DNA of 64,000 bases from SAR202 cluster bacterium bin127 (GTDB lineage: Bacteria > Chloroflexota > Dehalococcoidia > Lucifugimonadales > Lucifugimonadaceae), in NCBI GenBank assembly GCA_002239045.1, contig MPNN01000007.1, positions 124,001 through 188,000 on the forward strand, written 5' to 3'. Position 1 is the stretch's first letter, and every line of letters begins with the position of its first letter. The notes under the pieces are model-generated. The model was given only the letters and a program-made list of their open reading frames with translations, was not told where the DNA came from and made no database searches. Shown piece after piece: positions 26,808 to 35,448 of the stretch. The translations under genes and the position numbers were made by a program.

Positions 26808-27035
26808 AACATGCGCCTAAGCTACCTCCAAGACCTCGCAAACTCCGATCTCTACTCCCCCGACTCCCCCGGCATGCAACGCCAAATCTGGGCCATCCAA
26901 ATCGGAGGCACCTTCCCCAACGCCCCCAACCCCTACCGAGTAGACCACGGCTACGGAGTAGTCGGCGTCGACGCCATCAACGGAGATATTTGGCTAAGGG
27001 CGCGTTATGACAAAGAGATATTGGTGGAGCCGTAA
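26808..27035 (+). pseudogene. 5'-truncated duplicate of the small lipoprotein gene
   Basis: This segment encodes the last ~75 residues of the lipoprotein at 24241-24717 (MRLSYLQDLANSDLYSP onward) with its stop codon, but lacks the signal peptide, linker and first half of the domain. About 94% identical at the DNA level over 228 bp to 24490-24717, same orientation. The surviving frame is intact (74 codons from an internal ATG), so divergence is mostly by substitution without frameshift. I interpret it as the displaced original 3' end left by an insertion event. Confidence 0.85.
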
Positions 27036-27238
27036 ATACCTCAATGAACGTGTCATGTCCTAGTTTCGGGTATGCCGCCCAAGAATCTTTTTTGAGCGAC
27101 GGTGCGGGTCTTTTCACAGAGGATGGCAATATAACGCGATTACAACCGCTGATTTTCCTGTACCCGACTTGACCGCCGTTGACAGCGTATTGAATTGTGA
27201 TCCGAGTTCGCGAGAGCTGTGCATACGGATGTATTATT

Positions 27239-28444
27239 ATGTCTGATATGCAACAAGATGTACCACATCCTGGATTTTTCGCCGTCGACTTCTACTGTGG
27301 CGCCGGGGGCACGACTCGTGGGATGATCGACGCGGGCGGGTACGTCATTGCTGGCATCGACAAGGACGAGACGTGCTGGAAGACTTATGTCCGGAACAAT
27401 TCCAACACTTCTTTGGATCGCGAACCCCCTCAGTACCTCGCTTTGGACATGTTCGAAGCATCGGATGATTACCCTGAAGGTCAACAACAGGAGGTTTGGG
27501 AGCAACTCAGACGCTTAATCCCCCAATTCCGAAACAGGTTCCCTAATCTCCCGTTGATGTTTGCAATATGCGCGCCGTGCCAATCGTTTACCAAGTTTGT
27601 ACAAAGGAACATGACGGAAAAACGATCCGAGACTCGAATGCGAGACCAGAATCTGCTGGCGCAGACTTTGGACTTCATAGACGAATTCGAACCCGAGTTG
27701 GTGATGTCCGAAAACGTTGCTTCCATCAAGACTGGGAGACTTCGACACGTATGGCAGGATTTTCGCAATTCCTTAATACTGATGGGATACGATGTCGATG
27801 ATCGTCGGGTTTGCGCTTCTAATTTCGGGATACCTCAACGTCGTCGTCGATCGATCCTGATTGCTATCAAAAGACAAGAACTCAGACGGCAAGAACAACC
27901 TGTCCTGATTCCTGAACAGGACGTAGACGCTGAATTGCAGACTGTGCAACAAGCGATTGATCACCTACCGTCTCTCGACCCAGGCGATGAATCGATGGAC
28001 GTGCCGAACCACGTCTGCAGAAACCTAACCGAACTTAACCGGAAGCGTTTGATGGCTCTTCAACCTGGGGAACCAAATTTCAATCTGGCAAACAGCGATT
28101 TCGGCGATCTGTCTTTGGACTGCCACCGTCGTCTCGAAGCCAAAGGCAAACGAGGTTTCGGAGACGTTTATACAAGAATGCGTCCTGACAGACCTTCGCC
28201 TACGATCACAACTCGGTTTCATAGCGTCTCCAATGGCCGTTTTGGTCACTACGCACCTCAGCAAGTCCGCGCCATTTCGCTTCGCGAAGGTGCTGCTCTC
28301 CAGTCATTCAGCGACGACTACCAGTTCTACGGCACCGGTATGGACCCGATCGCACGAATGATAGGAAACGCTGTACCGCCCGTGTTGGCTAGATTTATGT
28401 CTCAGTGGGCCGTCAATCAGTGGCAAGAACGCTCCCACGCGTAA
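27239..28444 (+). CDS. DNA (cytosine-5-)-methyltransferase
   Basis: The 401-residue protein shows C5-MTase motifs in order: motif I FFAVDFYCGAGGTTRGM (about 13-29), motif IV APCQSF with the catalytic Cys, motif VI SENV, motif VIII PQRRRR, and motifs IX-X ending with RMIGNAVPP. It methylates cytosine in a DNA target that cannot be read here. ATG 27239 (MSDMQQDV) is preferred over an upstream GTG/ATG at 27197 because motif I then lies near the N-terminus. The GHKL gene follows by 13 nt on the same strand, implying a two-gene operon. Confidence 0.92.
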   Translation: MSDMQQDVPHPGFFAVDFYCGAGGTTRGMIDAGGYVIAGIDKDETCWKTYVRNNSNTSLDREPPQYLALDMFEASDDYPEGQQQEVWEQLRRLIPQFRNRFPNLPLMFAICAPCQSFTKFVQRNMTEKRSETRMRDQNLLAQTLDFIDEFEPELVMSENVASIKTGRLRHVWQDFRNSLILMGYDVDDRRVCASNFGIPQRRRRSILIAIKRQELRRQEQPVLIPEQDVDAELQTVQQAIDHLPSLDPGDESMDVPNHVCRNLTELNRKRLMALQPGEPNFNLANSDFGDLSLDCHRRLEAKGKRGFGDVYTRMRPDRPSPTITTRFHSVSNGRFGHYAPQQVRAISLREGAALQSFSDDYQFYGTGMDPIARMIGNAVPPVLARFMSQWAVNQWQERSHA

Positions 28445-28457
28445 CCAAGGACGGGAA

Positions 28458-30857
28458 ATGGATAGCCAAGACACCTGCATGGCACTACTTCGGTGCGAGT
28501 CTGAGCAAGATGTTCAAAGTGTCATCGACTCTACGCCAGAGATGTCACAACCGGTCAATTGGCAACCGATAGACGGACGTGAAACCAATTTCAATGTTGT
28601 AACCAACCAGGCATCAACTGGCAGTAAAGCGTTGACTGAACTGTGTACGAACATGGTAGACGCAGTTCTGATGAAGCATGCGCTTGAGCAGAACGTGCCG
28701 TTGAAAGGACCAGACGCACCTCAATCAGTTTTGGACGGTGTGAAGACACTGGTGGCGCTACCCGGAACGATGACGGGAAGGCTCTCTGATGCTGATTCTG
28801 ACCGACCATTACGCGAATTTGCTACTCAGAACTTGGTGATCGGCGTCACTGGCGGCACTCGACGCAATGATCCTCTCTGCTTCACTTTTGTTGACAACGG
28901 CGAAGGACAACACCCTAATGATTTCCACGCGACATTTCTTTCGTTGAGCACAGGCACGAAAACAGACATACCTTTCGTGCAAGGCAAATACAACATGGGG
29001 TCATCCGGTGTTCTTAGCTATTGTGGGGAGCGTTGGTTCAAGTTAATCATCTCGAAACGTTATTCAAGAGACGGAAATTGGGGATGGACTCTAGTGCGAC
29101 GGCGGCCCACAAGTGGTGCCCCGATTGCAGAATATTTCTCGTTGGACGGCGCGATCCAAGAATTCGACGCCGAGAGGATATCGCCGTTGATGCTGAACTC
29201 TGGTCAACCAGACGGTGTTGTCGCGCCCCGTTCGGGAACAATAATCAAACTCTACGATTACCAAATGGAATCCACGGTTTCGTTCCGCAACTTTCGCGAA
29301 GCCCTGAATTTGAACCTCGTCTCAACCGTGCTACCAATCCGTCTCATGGATTACCGGTATCCAGCTGTGAGAAAAAGAGGGGGTAGGCGTGCCATTGGCG
29401 TGGACGAACGCCCGTTGTACGGCATCGAATATCAATTGCTGAAAACCCACGCCCAAGACCCGGAATTTACGCCCAATGAACGAGACGACATTCAGGGCGA
29501 CCGTAACCACATTGGAATGATTGCTGACCCATATTTGGGGCGGATCAACGTCAGCGCGATCGTTCTACCTAAGAACCTTCCGGGTTGGCTGAATTCACGA
29601 AACACGCGCGAGCGCGTGTTTCATTCGGTCAACGGCCAAGTTCAGTTTACCGATGGCCGCAATTACGTTTCGACCCGTTGTCGTTTGCCCGGGCTCAAAG
29701 ATCGGATCATCCTGATCGTCGATGCAAGCGAATTGACCGACACGGCTCACAACGATGTGTGGAAAGGTGATCGTGAGAACATCAGACACACACGTCAGGG
29801 ACGACAGTACGTCGATGCCGTCACCGAAACCATCAGGAATTCTCAATACCTCAAAGACCTACAACATCGTCTTCGCGAAGAGGAACTTGACAACGTCGTA
29901 AGCCAAGGATCGACGGAACTTTTCCAATCCCTAGTTAACGAAGATCCCAATGTCGCACAGCTATTGCCGCACGGAGAATTAGTGACAACCCCTAGAGGTC
30001 CGACACAAGGACCCGAAGAGTATGTGGGCAAGTTCAGTCCGACGGTTCTGCGATTGGTCGGCAATGCGTTGCGCGAAAACGGTGTCGACATCGCGGTGGG
30101 TGGTAGACGAAGAGTCACCTTCGAGACGGATGTTGTCAACGACTATCTCGATCGCCCGGACAATCGTGGCGATGTCCTAACAAATTCTGGTCTGTCAAGG
30201 CTAGGCTACGATTGCTCGCTGTCAAACGGTAGGCTCGTTATCAATTTTTCATGCGTTAATGACCCAAATATGGTTGGTACAAAGTTGGTTGGCAGATTAG
30301 GTTTAACAGACGATTCCATGTTTCAGCCGATCTTCGAAGACGTGGAATTCAACATTCTTGCCGAACGGCGGCCAGCCCCACCAGGTCCGCCAAGACCACC
30401 GCGACCAGTTGATACCGCACCCAATGTGAAACCGCCGCAAACCAAATGGTTGACTCGAGATGGGAGACGGATTGACCGAGAAGAGACTGATGTTTGGCCC
30501 GAAAGTTATGGAGACCAAGATGGGGGCAGGGTCACAGATCTAGGTGATGACATCAAGTTATACGGCATCAACTACGACAACGCGCATTTCATGAATTTCT
30601 TGGCCAGGCAACCCAATGAACTTTCCCGTCGCGTCGCAACCGAACAGTTTCGCCTCGCAATGTTGGTTTCGATGCTTGGTATCGAAGACGCATTCAACCG
30701 GATGGTATCAAGCCCCGATAAAATTCGGCTCGAAGAACATATCGACGAAATCCGACGCCTCCATGCTCAAAGCAGCGCAACCGTCGCGATGACGTTAACC
30801 CGCACTTTGCCCGAGATCGTCAATCCAACCTCCATAGAGGATCCTGACGACAGTTAG
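28458..30857 (+). CDS. GHKL (MORC/HSP90-like) ATPase paired with the cytosine methyltransferase
   Basis: The 799-residue protein has the Bergerat ATP-binding fold: N box ALTELCTNMVDAV (about 58-70), G1 box FVDNGEG (about 147), G2 box QGKYNMGSSGVLSY (about 174). The middle part (200-500) would be the S5-type transducer. A beta-rich domain at about 530-640 precedes a Pro-rich linker (PPGPPRPPRPV) and a ~130-residue helical C-terminus. GHKL proteins encoded beside DNA methyltransferases are known in prokaryotic restriction-like systems related to MORC and MutL. No nuclease motif is evident by eye. The stop overlaps the convergent HAD gene by 4 nt. Confidence 0.8.
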   Translation: MDSQDTCMALLRCESEQDVQSVIDSTPEMSQPVNWQPIDGRETNFNVVTNQASTGSKALTELCTNMVDAVLMKHALEQNVPLKGPDAPQSVLDGVKTLVALPGTMTGRLSDADSDRPLREFATQNLVIGVTGGTRRNDPLCFTFVDNGEGQHPNDFHATFLSLSTGTKTDIPFVQGKYNMGSSGVLSYCGERWFKLIISKRYSRDGNWGWTLVRRRPTSGAPIAEYFSLDGAIQEFDAERISPLMLNSGQPDGVVAPRSGTIIKLYDYQMESTVSFRNFREALNLNLVSTVLPIRLMDYRYPAVRKRGGRRAIGVDERPLYGIEYQLLKTHAQDPEFTPNERDDIQGDRNHIGMIADPYLGRINVSAIVLPKNLPGWLNSRNTRERVFHSVNGQVQFTDGRNYVSTRCRLPGLKDRIILIVDASELTDTAHNDVWKGDRENIRHTRQGRQYVDAVTETIRNSQYLKDLQHRLREEELDNVVSQGSTELFQSLVNEDPNVAQLLPHGELVTTPRGPTQGPEEYVGKFSPTVLRLVGNALRENGVDIAVGGRRRVTFETDVVNDYLDRPDNRGDVLTNSGLSRLGYDCSLSNGRLVINFSCVNDPNMVGTKLVGRLGLTDDSMFQPIFEDVEFNILAERRPAPPGPPRPPRPVDTAPNVKPPQTKWLTRDGRRIDREETDVWPESYGDQDGGRVTDLGDDIKLYGINYDNAHFMNFLARQPNELSRRVATEQFRLAMLVSMLGIEDAFNRMVSSPDKIRLEEHIDEIRRLHAQSSATVAMTLTRTLPEIVNPTSIEDPDDS

Positions 30858-31690
30858 GAGCGTCTCGATCTCGCCAACCCCCCACCCCCACTCAACCCCT
30901 CCAACTCCTCCGCCACACCCTCGCCAGCCGGACCCGCCAAATGACCATCCGCAGCGTCAATAACCATCGGATGCGCGTCACCTACCGCGTACCCGCGACC
31001 GGACCACCTGATCATCTCCAAATCCCCCAGACCGTCGCCAAAGGTTATGTAGTCCGACGGTTCGAGTTCGTAGCGTTCTGCCAACCAGTGCAGCGCGCGG
31101 ACTTTGCCCGCGTTTGGCGAACCTACCTCGCAGAAATGCGGTAACGAGTGGGTGACCTCTGCCGCCGAACCGAGAAGCTTTGCGACATCAGCTACGTGTT
31201 CTCCCATCTCGGTTGGCGGGGATATTCCCAGCACAACGGTAGGTTCACGCTTCGCAAGCGGGAAGAGATCGTCAACCTTCACGAGCGTCGCGTGATTGCG
31301 CTGGGCATAGTCGAAATCTTCTTCGTTTTGGTGTGAAACAAAGACGTCGTCATCTACATATACACGGATGTCCAATCTTCGACCCTTGAAGAACCTGATC
31401 GCCTCTGCCGCGGTCGATTCATCCAACCTTTCATGCCTAAGCAACGTGTTCGTCTCGGCATCCACCGCCATCGCGCCTTGGTAGCACATCATCGTGGCGT
31501 TGGCACCGATCTCCTGATGCACGATCCAAGCCGAACGTCGCATCCGACCCGTGGACAACGAGAACGGTATTCCCCGGGCGGTAACCTCAGCCACCGCCGC
31601 CTTCAACCTCGGCGAAATCCGGTCATTCACCCTCGTCAACAGCGTGCCGTCGATGTCAGATACGATTGCTGAGAACGGCCCGTCGCTCAT
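30854..31690 (-). CDS. HAD-superfamily hydrolase (Cof type)
   Basis: The 278-residue phosphatase begins VSDIDGTLL (DxD nucleophile near residue 12), has motif II STGR, the C2-type cap, motif III Lys in NAGKVRALHWL and motif IV FGDGLGDLEMI. It probably dephosphorylates sugar or cofactor phosphates. The C-terminus ends in a Gly/Arg-rich tail of about 20 residues (LSGGGGLARSRRS) reaching the end of the GHKL gene, so the tail may have been altered by the insertion. Confidence 0.87.
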   Translation of the reverse strand: MSDGPFSAIVSDIDGTLLTRVNDRISPRLKAAVAEVTARGIPFSLSTGRMRRSAWIVHQEIGANATMMCYQGAMAVDAETNTLLRHERLDESTAAEAIRFFKGRRLDIRVYVDDDVFVSHQNEEDFDYAQRNHATLVKVDDLFPLAKREPTVVLGISPPTEMGEHVADVAKLLGSAAEVTHSLPHFCEVGSPNAGKVRALHWLAERYELEPSDYITFGDGLGDLEMIRWSGRGYAVGDAHPMVIDAADGHLAGPAGEGVAEELEGLSGGGGLARSRRS

Positions 31691-31723
31691 CAGGCGTGCC
31701 TTCCCACGTTGCAGGTTTCATCG

Positions 31724-31819
31724 GTGTTCAAGAACATTAGTCCCCGCATCTTCATTTGGGCGATCTTCATCGCCATTGCTGTATACATCTTCATTCAAGC
31801 CCTGCAAAAGGATAACTAG
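31724..31819 (+). CDS. Possible 31-residue single-pass membrane protein
   Basis: GTG at 31724 opens a frame of 31 codons ending TAG at 31817-31819. It encodes FKNISPRIFIWAIFI then AIAVYIFIQALQKDN, a basic-flanked hydrophobic helix. AGG at 31713-31715 lies 8 nt upstream. It exactly fills the gap between two minus-strand genes (HAD start 31690, folK stop 31820), on the opposite strand. Could be chance, but the hydrophobic run with polar ends and the start/stop fit argue for expression. Confidence 0.35.
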   Translation: MFKNISPRIFIWAIFIAIAVYIFIQALQKDN

Positions 31820-32347
31820 CTAACTTCGCCAACCCGCCAATTCGTCGATCTCGCCAACGCGATAAACGCCTTGATGGCCGAATTGGTTTGCGATTTCGGA
31901 CACCGTCAACTTGAGCGTCGGATGCACTGCTTGGGGCGCGATTTCGGAGAGCGGTAGCATCACGAAGGCACGTTCATGCATCCGCGGATGCGGGAGTGCC
32001 AGCTCGGGGGTCTCGAGAACTTGGCTTCCTACCATCAGAATGTCGATGTCGAGCGTCCGCGATTCGTTCTGACGGTTTCGTGTGCGCCCGTGGGTCCGTT
32101 CGATGCCCAGAAATTTGGAAAGTATCACCGTCGGTAACAAGTTCGTTCGGATCACGACCACCATGTTTAGATATTTCGGCTGTTCCTCGTCGACGCCGAA
32201 CGGCTCCGTTTCGTAGACCGCTGACAACTCAATTGAATCACCAAATTGTTTAATAGCGTTGATGGCAGACCGTAAGTTGGCGATGCGATCACCGAGATTG
32301 CTACCCAATCCGATGTAGACGGTCTCTGGGTCGATTTGCGAACCCAA
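31820..32347 (-). CDS. folK: 2-amino-4-hydroxy-6-hydroxymethyldihydropteridine pyrophosphokinase
   Basis: The 175-residue enzyme begins with YIGLGSNLGDR, contains YETEPFG, and the ATP-binding TLDIDILMVG and LPHPRMHERAFVMLPLSEIAP. It transfers pyrophosphate from ATP to hydroxymethyldihydropterin in folate synthesis. Its TTG start follows the folP stop with no spacer, so the two are co-translated. Confidence 0.93.
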   Translation of the reverse strand: MGSQIDPETVYIGLGSNLGDRIANLRSAINAIKQFGDSIELSAVYETEPFGVDEEQPKYLNMVVVIRTNLLPTVILSKFLGIERTHGRTRNRQNESRTLDIDILMVGSQVLETPELALPHPRMHERAFVMLPLSEIAPQAVHPTLKLTVSEIANQFGHQGVYRVGEIDELAGWRS

Positions 32348-33286
32348 TCAGGTTACCCTTTCGACCGCGCGGCGTACGCGTTCACTGGTTTGTGAAACCG
32401 ACACCGGTTGCCACCCGCGTACGATGGCATCGGCGACTTTGGCGACGCGTGACATCTCGCGCACTTCGTGGACGCGAACGATGTCGACGCCATAGGCGAC
32501 GGCGAGCGCCGTCGAAGCTGCGTTGCCGTCTACACGATCTTCCGGCTCCGCATCCAGAATTGCACCGACAAATGACTTGCGCGACGCTCCGACGAGTATC
32601 GGACGGTTCGCTAGGTTGTTTTTGATGACACCGAGGTTACGCAGTGCCTCGAGGCTATGCGCCGCGTTTTTCGCAAATCCGATACCCGGATCGATGATGA
32701 TGTGCGAATCGTCGGCACCCGCTTGAAGCGCGCGGTCAACCGCACCAGATAATTCGAGACTGATTTCGGCTACGACATCGTCGTATTGAGCGCGCGGACG
32801 GATATGGCTAATCACGATCGGCGCGGAGTGTTTCGTAACTACATCCGCCATCAACGGGTCAGAGAGCATCGAGACATCGTTAGCCATGCTCGCACCTTCT
32901 GACAACGCGGCATAGGCAACAGTCGACTTGCGTGTGTCGATGCTGATTGGGACATCGCAACGGACTTTGAGCGCCGAGATGATCGGCAATACCCGCTGAA
33001 GTTCTTCGTCGGCCGAAACCGGACGAGCGTCGGGATATACAGACGCCGGTCGCGTCGATTCGCCGCCAATATCGATAATGTCGGCGCCTTCGTCTTCCAT
33101 TCGAAGCCCAAAGTCAACCGAGGCACCTACCCAATCCAAACCATTGCGCATCGTGCCATCGCCAGAAAAAGAATCCGGAGTGGCGTTCAGGATTCCCATG
33201 ATGTACGTCCGTGATCCCCAATCGAAGGTCTTTCCACCGATTTGCAGGGCAGGGCGGTGCCGCGTTTTGTTTGTCCCTAATGGCAT
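32348..33286 (-). CDS. folP: Dihydropteroate synthase
   Basis: The 312-residue enzyme contains IMGILNATPDSFSGDG, ADIIDIGGESTRP, SIDTRK and PILVGASRKSF plus RVHEV. It joins p-aminobenzoate to the pterin from FolK. The frame is open to 33406, but ATG 33286 places the first strand normally; the extra 40 residues upstream would overlap the pccB regulatory region. Directly followed by folK. Confidence 0.92.
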   Translation of the reverse strand: MPLGTNKTRHRPALQIGGKTFDWGSRTYIMGILNATPDSFSGDGTMRNGLDWVGASVDFGLRMEDEGADIIDIGGESTRPASVYPDARPVSADEELQRVLPIISALKVRCDVPISIDTRKSTVAYAALSEGASMANDVSMLSDPLMADVVTKHSAPIVISHIRPRAQYDDVVAEISLELSGAVDRALQAGADDSHIIIDPGIGFAKNAAHSLEALRNLGVIKNNLANRPILVGASRKSFVGAILDAEPEDRVDGNAASTALAVAYGVDIVRVHEVREMSRVAKVADAIVRGWQPVSVSQTSERVRRAVERVT

Positions 33287-33420
33287 TACCAGTAGCACAC
33301 GGGTTAAGTTGTCGCTCGCCGCGAATTTGCGTCGATAAGTTAGGATTCTAAGTTGGCACATGGATGAAATCGACGCTAACGTCGATACTCGATTGAAAGG
33401 TTGCATGGAGGCGAAGAGAA

Positions 33421-35004
33421 ATCACCAAACAAGCCGACATATCAACTGCGTCAAACGGCTTTGAAGGTCGTCTCTCGGCACTCGAATCACGACGGGCAAC
33501 CGCCAAACTCGGCGGTGGCGAGCGACGCATCGAATCGCAGCAAAAACGCGGTAAGTTAACCGCACGCGAACGCCTGTCGAAACTCTTCGACGACGGCAAG
33601 TTCACCGAGATCGACACCTTCAACACCCATCGCTCCACCGACCTCGGACTAGACCGCCAACGCTTCGAAGGCGACTCCGTGGTCACCGCATGGGGCAAAG
33701 TCGAAGGCCGAACAGTCTTCGCGTACGCCCAAGACTTCACGGTCCTCGGCGGCTCCCTTTCCCAAATCGCCGCCCAAAAAATCTCTAAGGTGATGGATCA
33801 CGCCATCAAGGTCGGTGCTCCAGTGGTGGGCATCAACGACTCCGGCGGCGCCCGCATCCAAGAAGGCATCGACTCTCTCGCTGGCTACGGTGAGATATTC
33901 CGACGGAACACGCTCGCATCCGGCGTCATCCCCCAAATCACCGTCATCGCCGGACCCTCCGCAGGCGGCGCTGTCTATTCACCCGCAATGACCGACTTCA
34001 TCTTCATGGTCGAGTCGATAGGGCAGATGTATATCACTGGCCCCGACGTTGTCCGCTCCGTAACCGGCGAGGACGTCAACCACGAAGACCTCGGTGGTGC
34101 CGGAATGCACGCCACTACCTCCGGCGTAGCCCACTACGCCGCAACCGACGAAGATGCCTGCTTCAACGAAGTCCGACGCCTTCTCTGCTTCCTCCCATCC
34201 AACAACGCCTCTTCACCCCCAATCGTCCCCGCCGAAGACCCAACCGACCGTCGGTCTGGAAAACTAGGCACCGCCATACCCGATGATCCCAATATGCCCT
34301 ACGACGTTTTGGACATCGTCGAAGAGCTCGTCGACGATGGCGAATTCATGCAGGTCCACGCCGAGTTCGCCCGCAATATCGTCGTCGGTTTCGGCCGTAT
34401 GGCAGGCTCGACCGTCGGCATCGTCGCCAACCAACCGAACGAACTCGCCGGTGTGCTCGACATCGACGCCTCCGACAAAGGTGCGCGCTTCGTCCGTTTC
34501 TGCGACGCCTTCAATATTCCGATCCTCACCCTTGTCGATGTCCCGGGCTTCATGCCGGGCACCGCACAAGAACAGGGCGGTATCATTCGCCACGGCGCAA
34601 AGATGCTCTACGCCTACTCCGAAGCCACCGTGCCGAAAATCACCGTAATTCTCCGCAAGGCTTACGGTGGTGCCTACATTGTGATGGGCAGCAAAGAACT
34701 CCGCTGCGATGTCAACCTCGCATGGCCCACCGCCGAGATCGCCGTCATGGGTCCCGATGGTGCCGTGAACGTCATCGCCCGCCGAGACATCGCCGCCGCG
34801 GACGACCCCGACGCCAAACGACGAGAGCTCGTAGCCGACTACCGGGCGCAATTCGCAAACCCGTACGTCGCGGCAAACAGAGGATACGTCGACGATGTCA
34901 TCGACCCGCGCGACACCCGTGCGCGTGTCATCGACGCTCTTGAGATGCTCGCCAACAAAGTCGACGACCTTCCACCGAAAAAACACGGAAACATTCCCCT
35001 GTGA
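33421..35004 (+). CDS. Acyl-CoA (propionyl-CoA type) carboxylase beta subunit with apparent ATC start
   Basis: The carboxyltransferase subunit, 527 residues if begun at ATC 33421. Family signatures: [73 protein letters not shown] and [11 protein letters not shown]. The in-frame sequence after a stop at 33394 has no ATG, GTG or TTG before GTG 33679, which lies ~86 residues into the conserved fold. GGAGG at 33407-33411 is 9 nt before ATC, and the predicted N-terminus ([17 protein letters not shown]) suits a beta subunit. So either ATC initiates or the ATG has mutated. No biotin carboxylase or carrier gene is nearby. Confidence 0.88.
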   Translation: MTKQADISTASNGFEGRLSALESRRATAKLGGGERRIESQQKRGKLTARERLSKLFDDGKFTEIDTFNTHRSTDLGLDRQRFEGDSVVTAWGKVEGRTVFAYAQDFTVLGGSLSQIAAQKISKVMDHAIKVGAPVVGINDSGGARIQEGIDSLAGYGEIFRRNTLASGVIPQITVIAGPSAGGAVYSPAMTDFIFMVESIGQMYITGPDVVRSVTGEDVNHEDLGGAGMHATTSGVAHYAATDEDACFNEVRRLLCFLPSNNASSPPIVPAEDPTDRRSGKLGTAIPDDPNMPYDVLDIVEELVDDGEFMQVHAEFARNIVVGFGRMAGSTVGIVANQPNELAGVLDIDASDKGARFVRFCDAFNIPILTLVDVPGFMPGTAQEQGGIIRHGAKMLYAYSEATVPKITVILRKAYGGAYIVMGSKELRCDVNLAWPTAEIAVMGPDGAVNVIARRDIAAADDPDAKRRELVADYRAQFANPYVAANRGYVDDVIDPRDTRARVIDALEMLANKVDDLPPKKHGNIPL

Positions 35005-35423
35005 GCACCGCCGACCGACCGCGCTACGCTCCAAACGCCGTAAGCGAAGAAGAATTCGTCAATACAGTCTCCGATATGGCACGCGAAGTCTGGGACTTCC
35101 ACAACCGCTGGGGATTCGGTTCCGGGCACTTCGAAGATACGAGCCCCGCAGAGATCATCAGTCGTCGCAAAGCCATCCTGGCCGAGGAGGTTCGCGAACT
35201 CGCCGAGGCCGTCGACGAAAACGACACCGATGGCATCGTCAACGAAGCCGCCGATGTCCTCTTCGTTGCCATCGGCCACATAGAGGCACTCGGCACCCAA
35301 GGCCTCGACGGCGTCCGTTACGTCACCAACAAGAACGCTCGCAAAACGGAACAAACCCACGCCATCCGGCAAGACACTGGAAAGTTGCTGCCGAAAGAGG
35401 GCAAACCACACAAGTGGGAGTGA
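35001..35423 (+). CDS. MazG-like nucleotide pyrophosphohydrolase
   Basis: The 140-residue all-alpha NTP-PPase shows the MazG pattern [18 protein letters not shown] (EExxE, about 55-72) and [13 protein letters not shown] (ExxD, about 80-92). It would hydrolyse NTPs or similar nucleotides. GTGA overlap with the carboxylase beta gene is a translational link whose metabolic logic is unclear. The last 20 residues are lysine-rich and unstructured. Confidence 0.8.
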   Translation: MSTADRPRYAPNAVSEEEFVNTVSDMAREVWDFHNRWGFGSGHFEDTSPAEIISRRKAILAEEVRELAEAVDENDTDGIVNEAADVLFVAIGHIEALGTQGLDGVRYVTNKNARKTEQTHAIRQDTGKLLPKEGKPHKWE

Positions 35424-35448
35424 TCCCACCTTCCCAGAGGAACTCTGA

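Noticed and set aside
24718-27238. Integrase, transposase or terminal inverted repeats around the unknown cassette
   Set aside because: None was found on either strand; the only flanking repeats are the direct copies of the lipoprotein 3' end. No short target-site duplication could be recognised.
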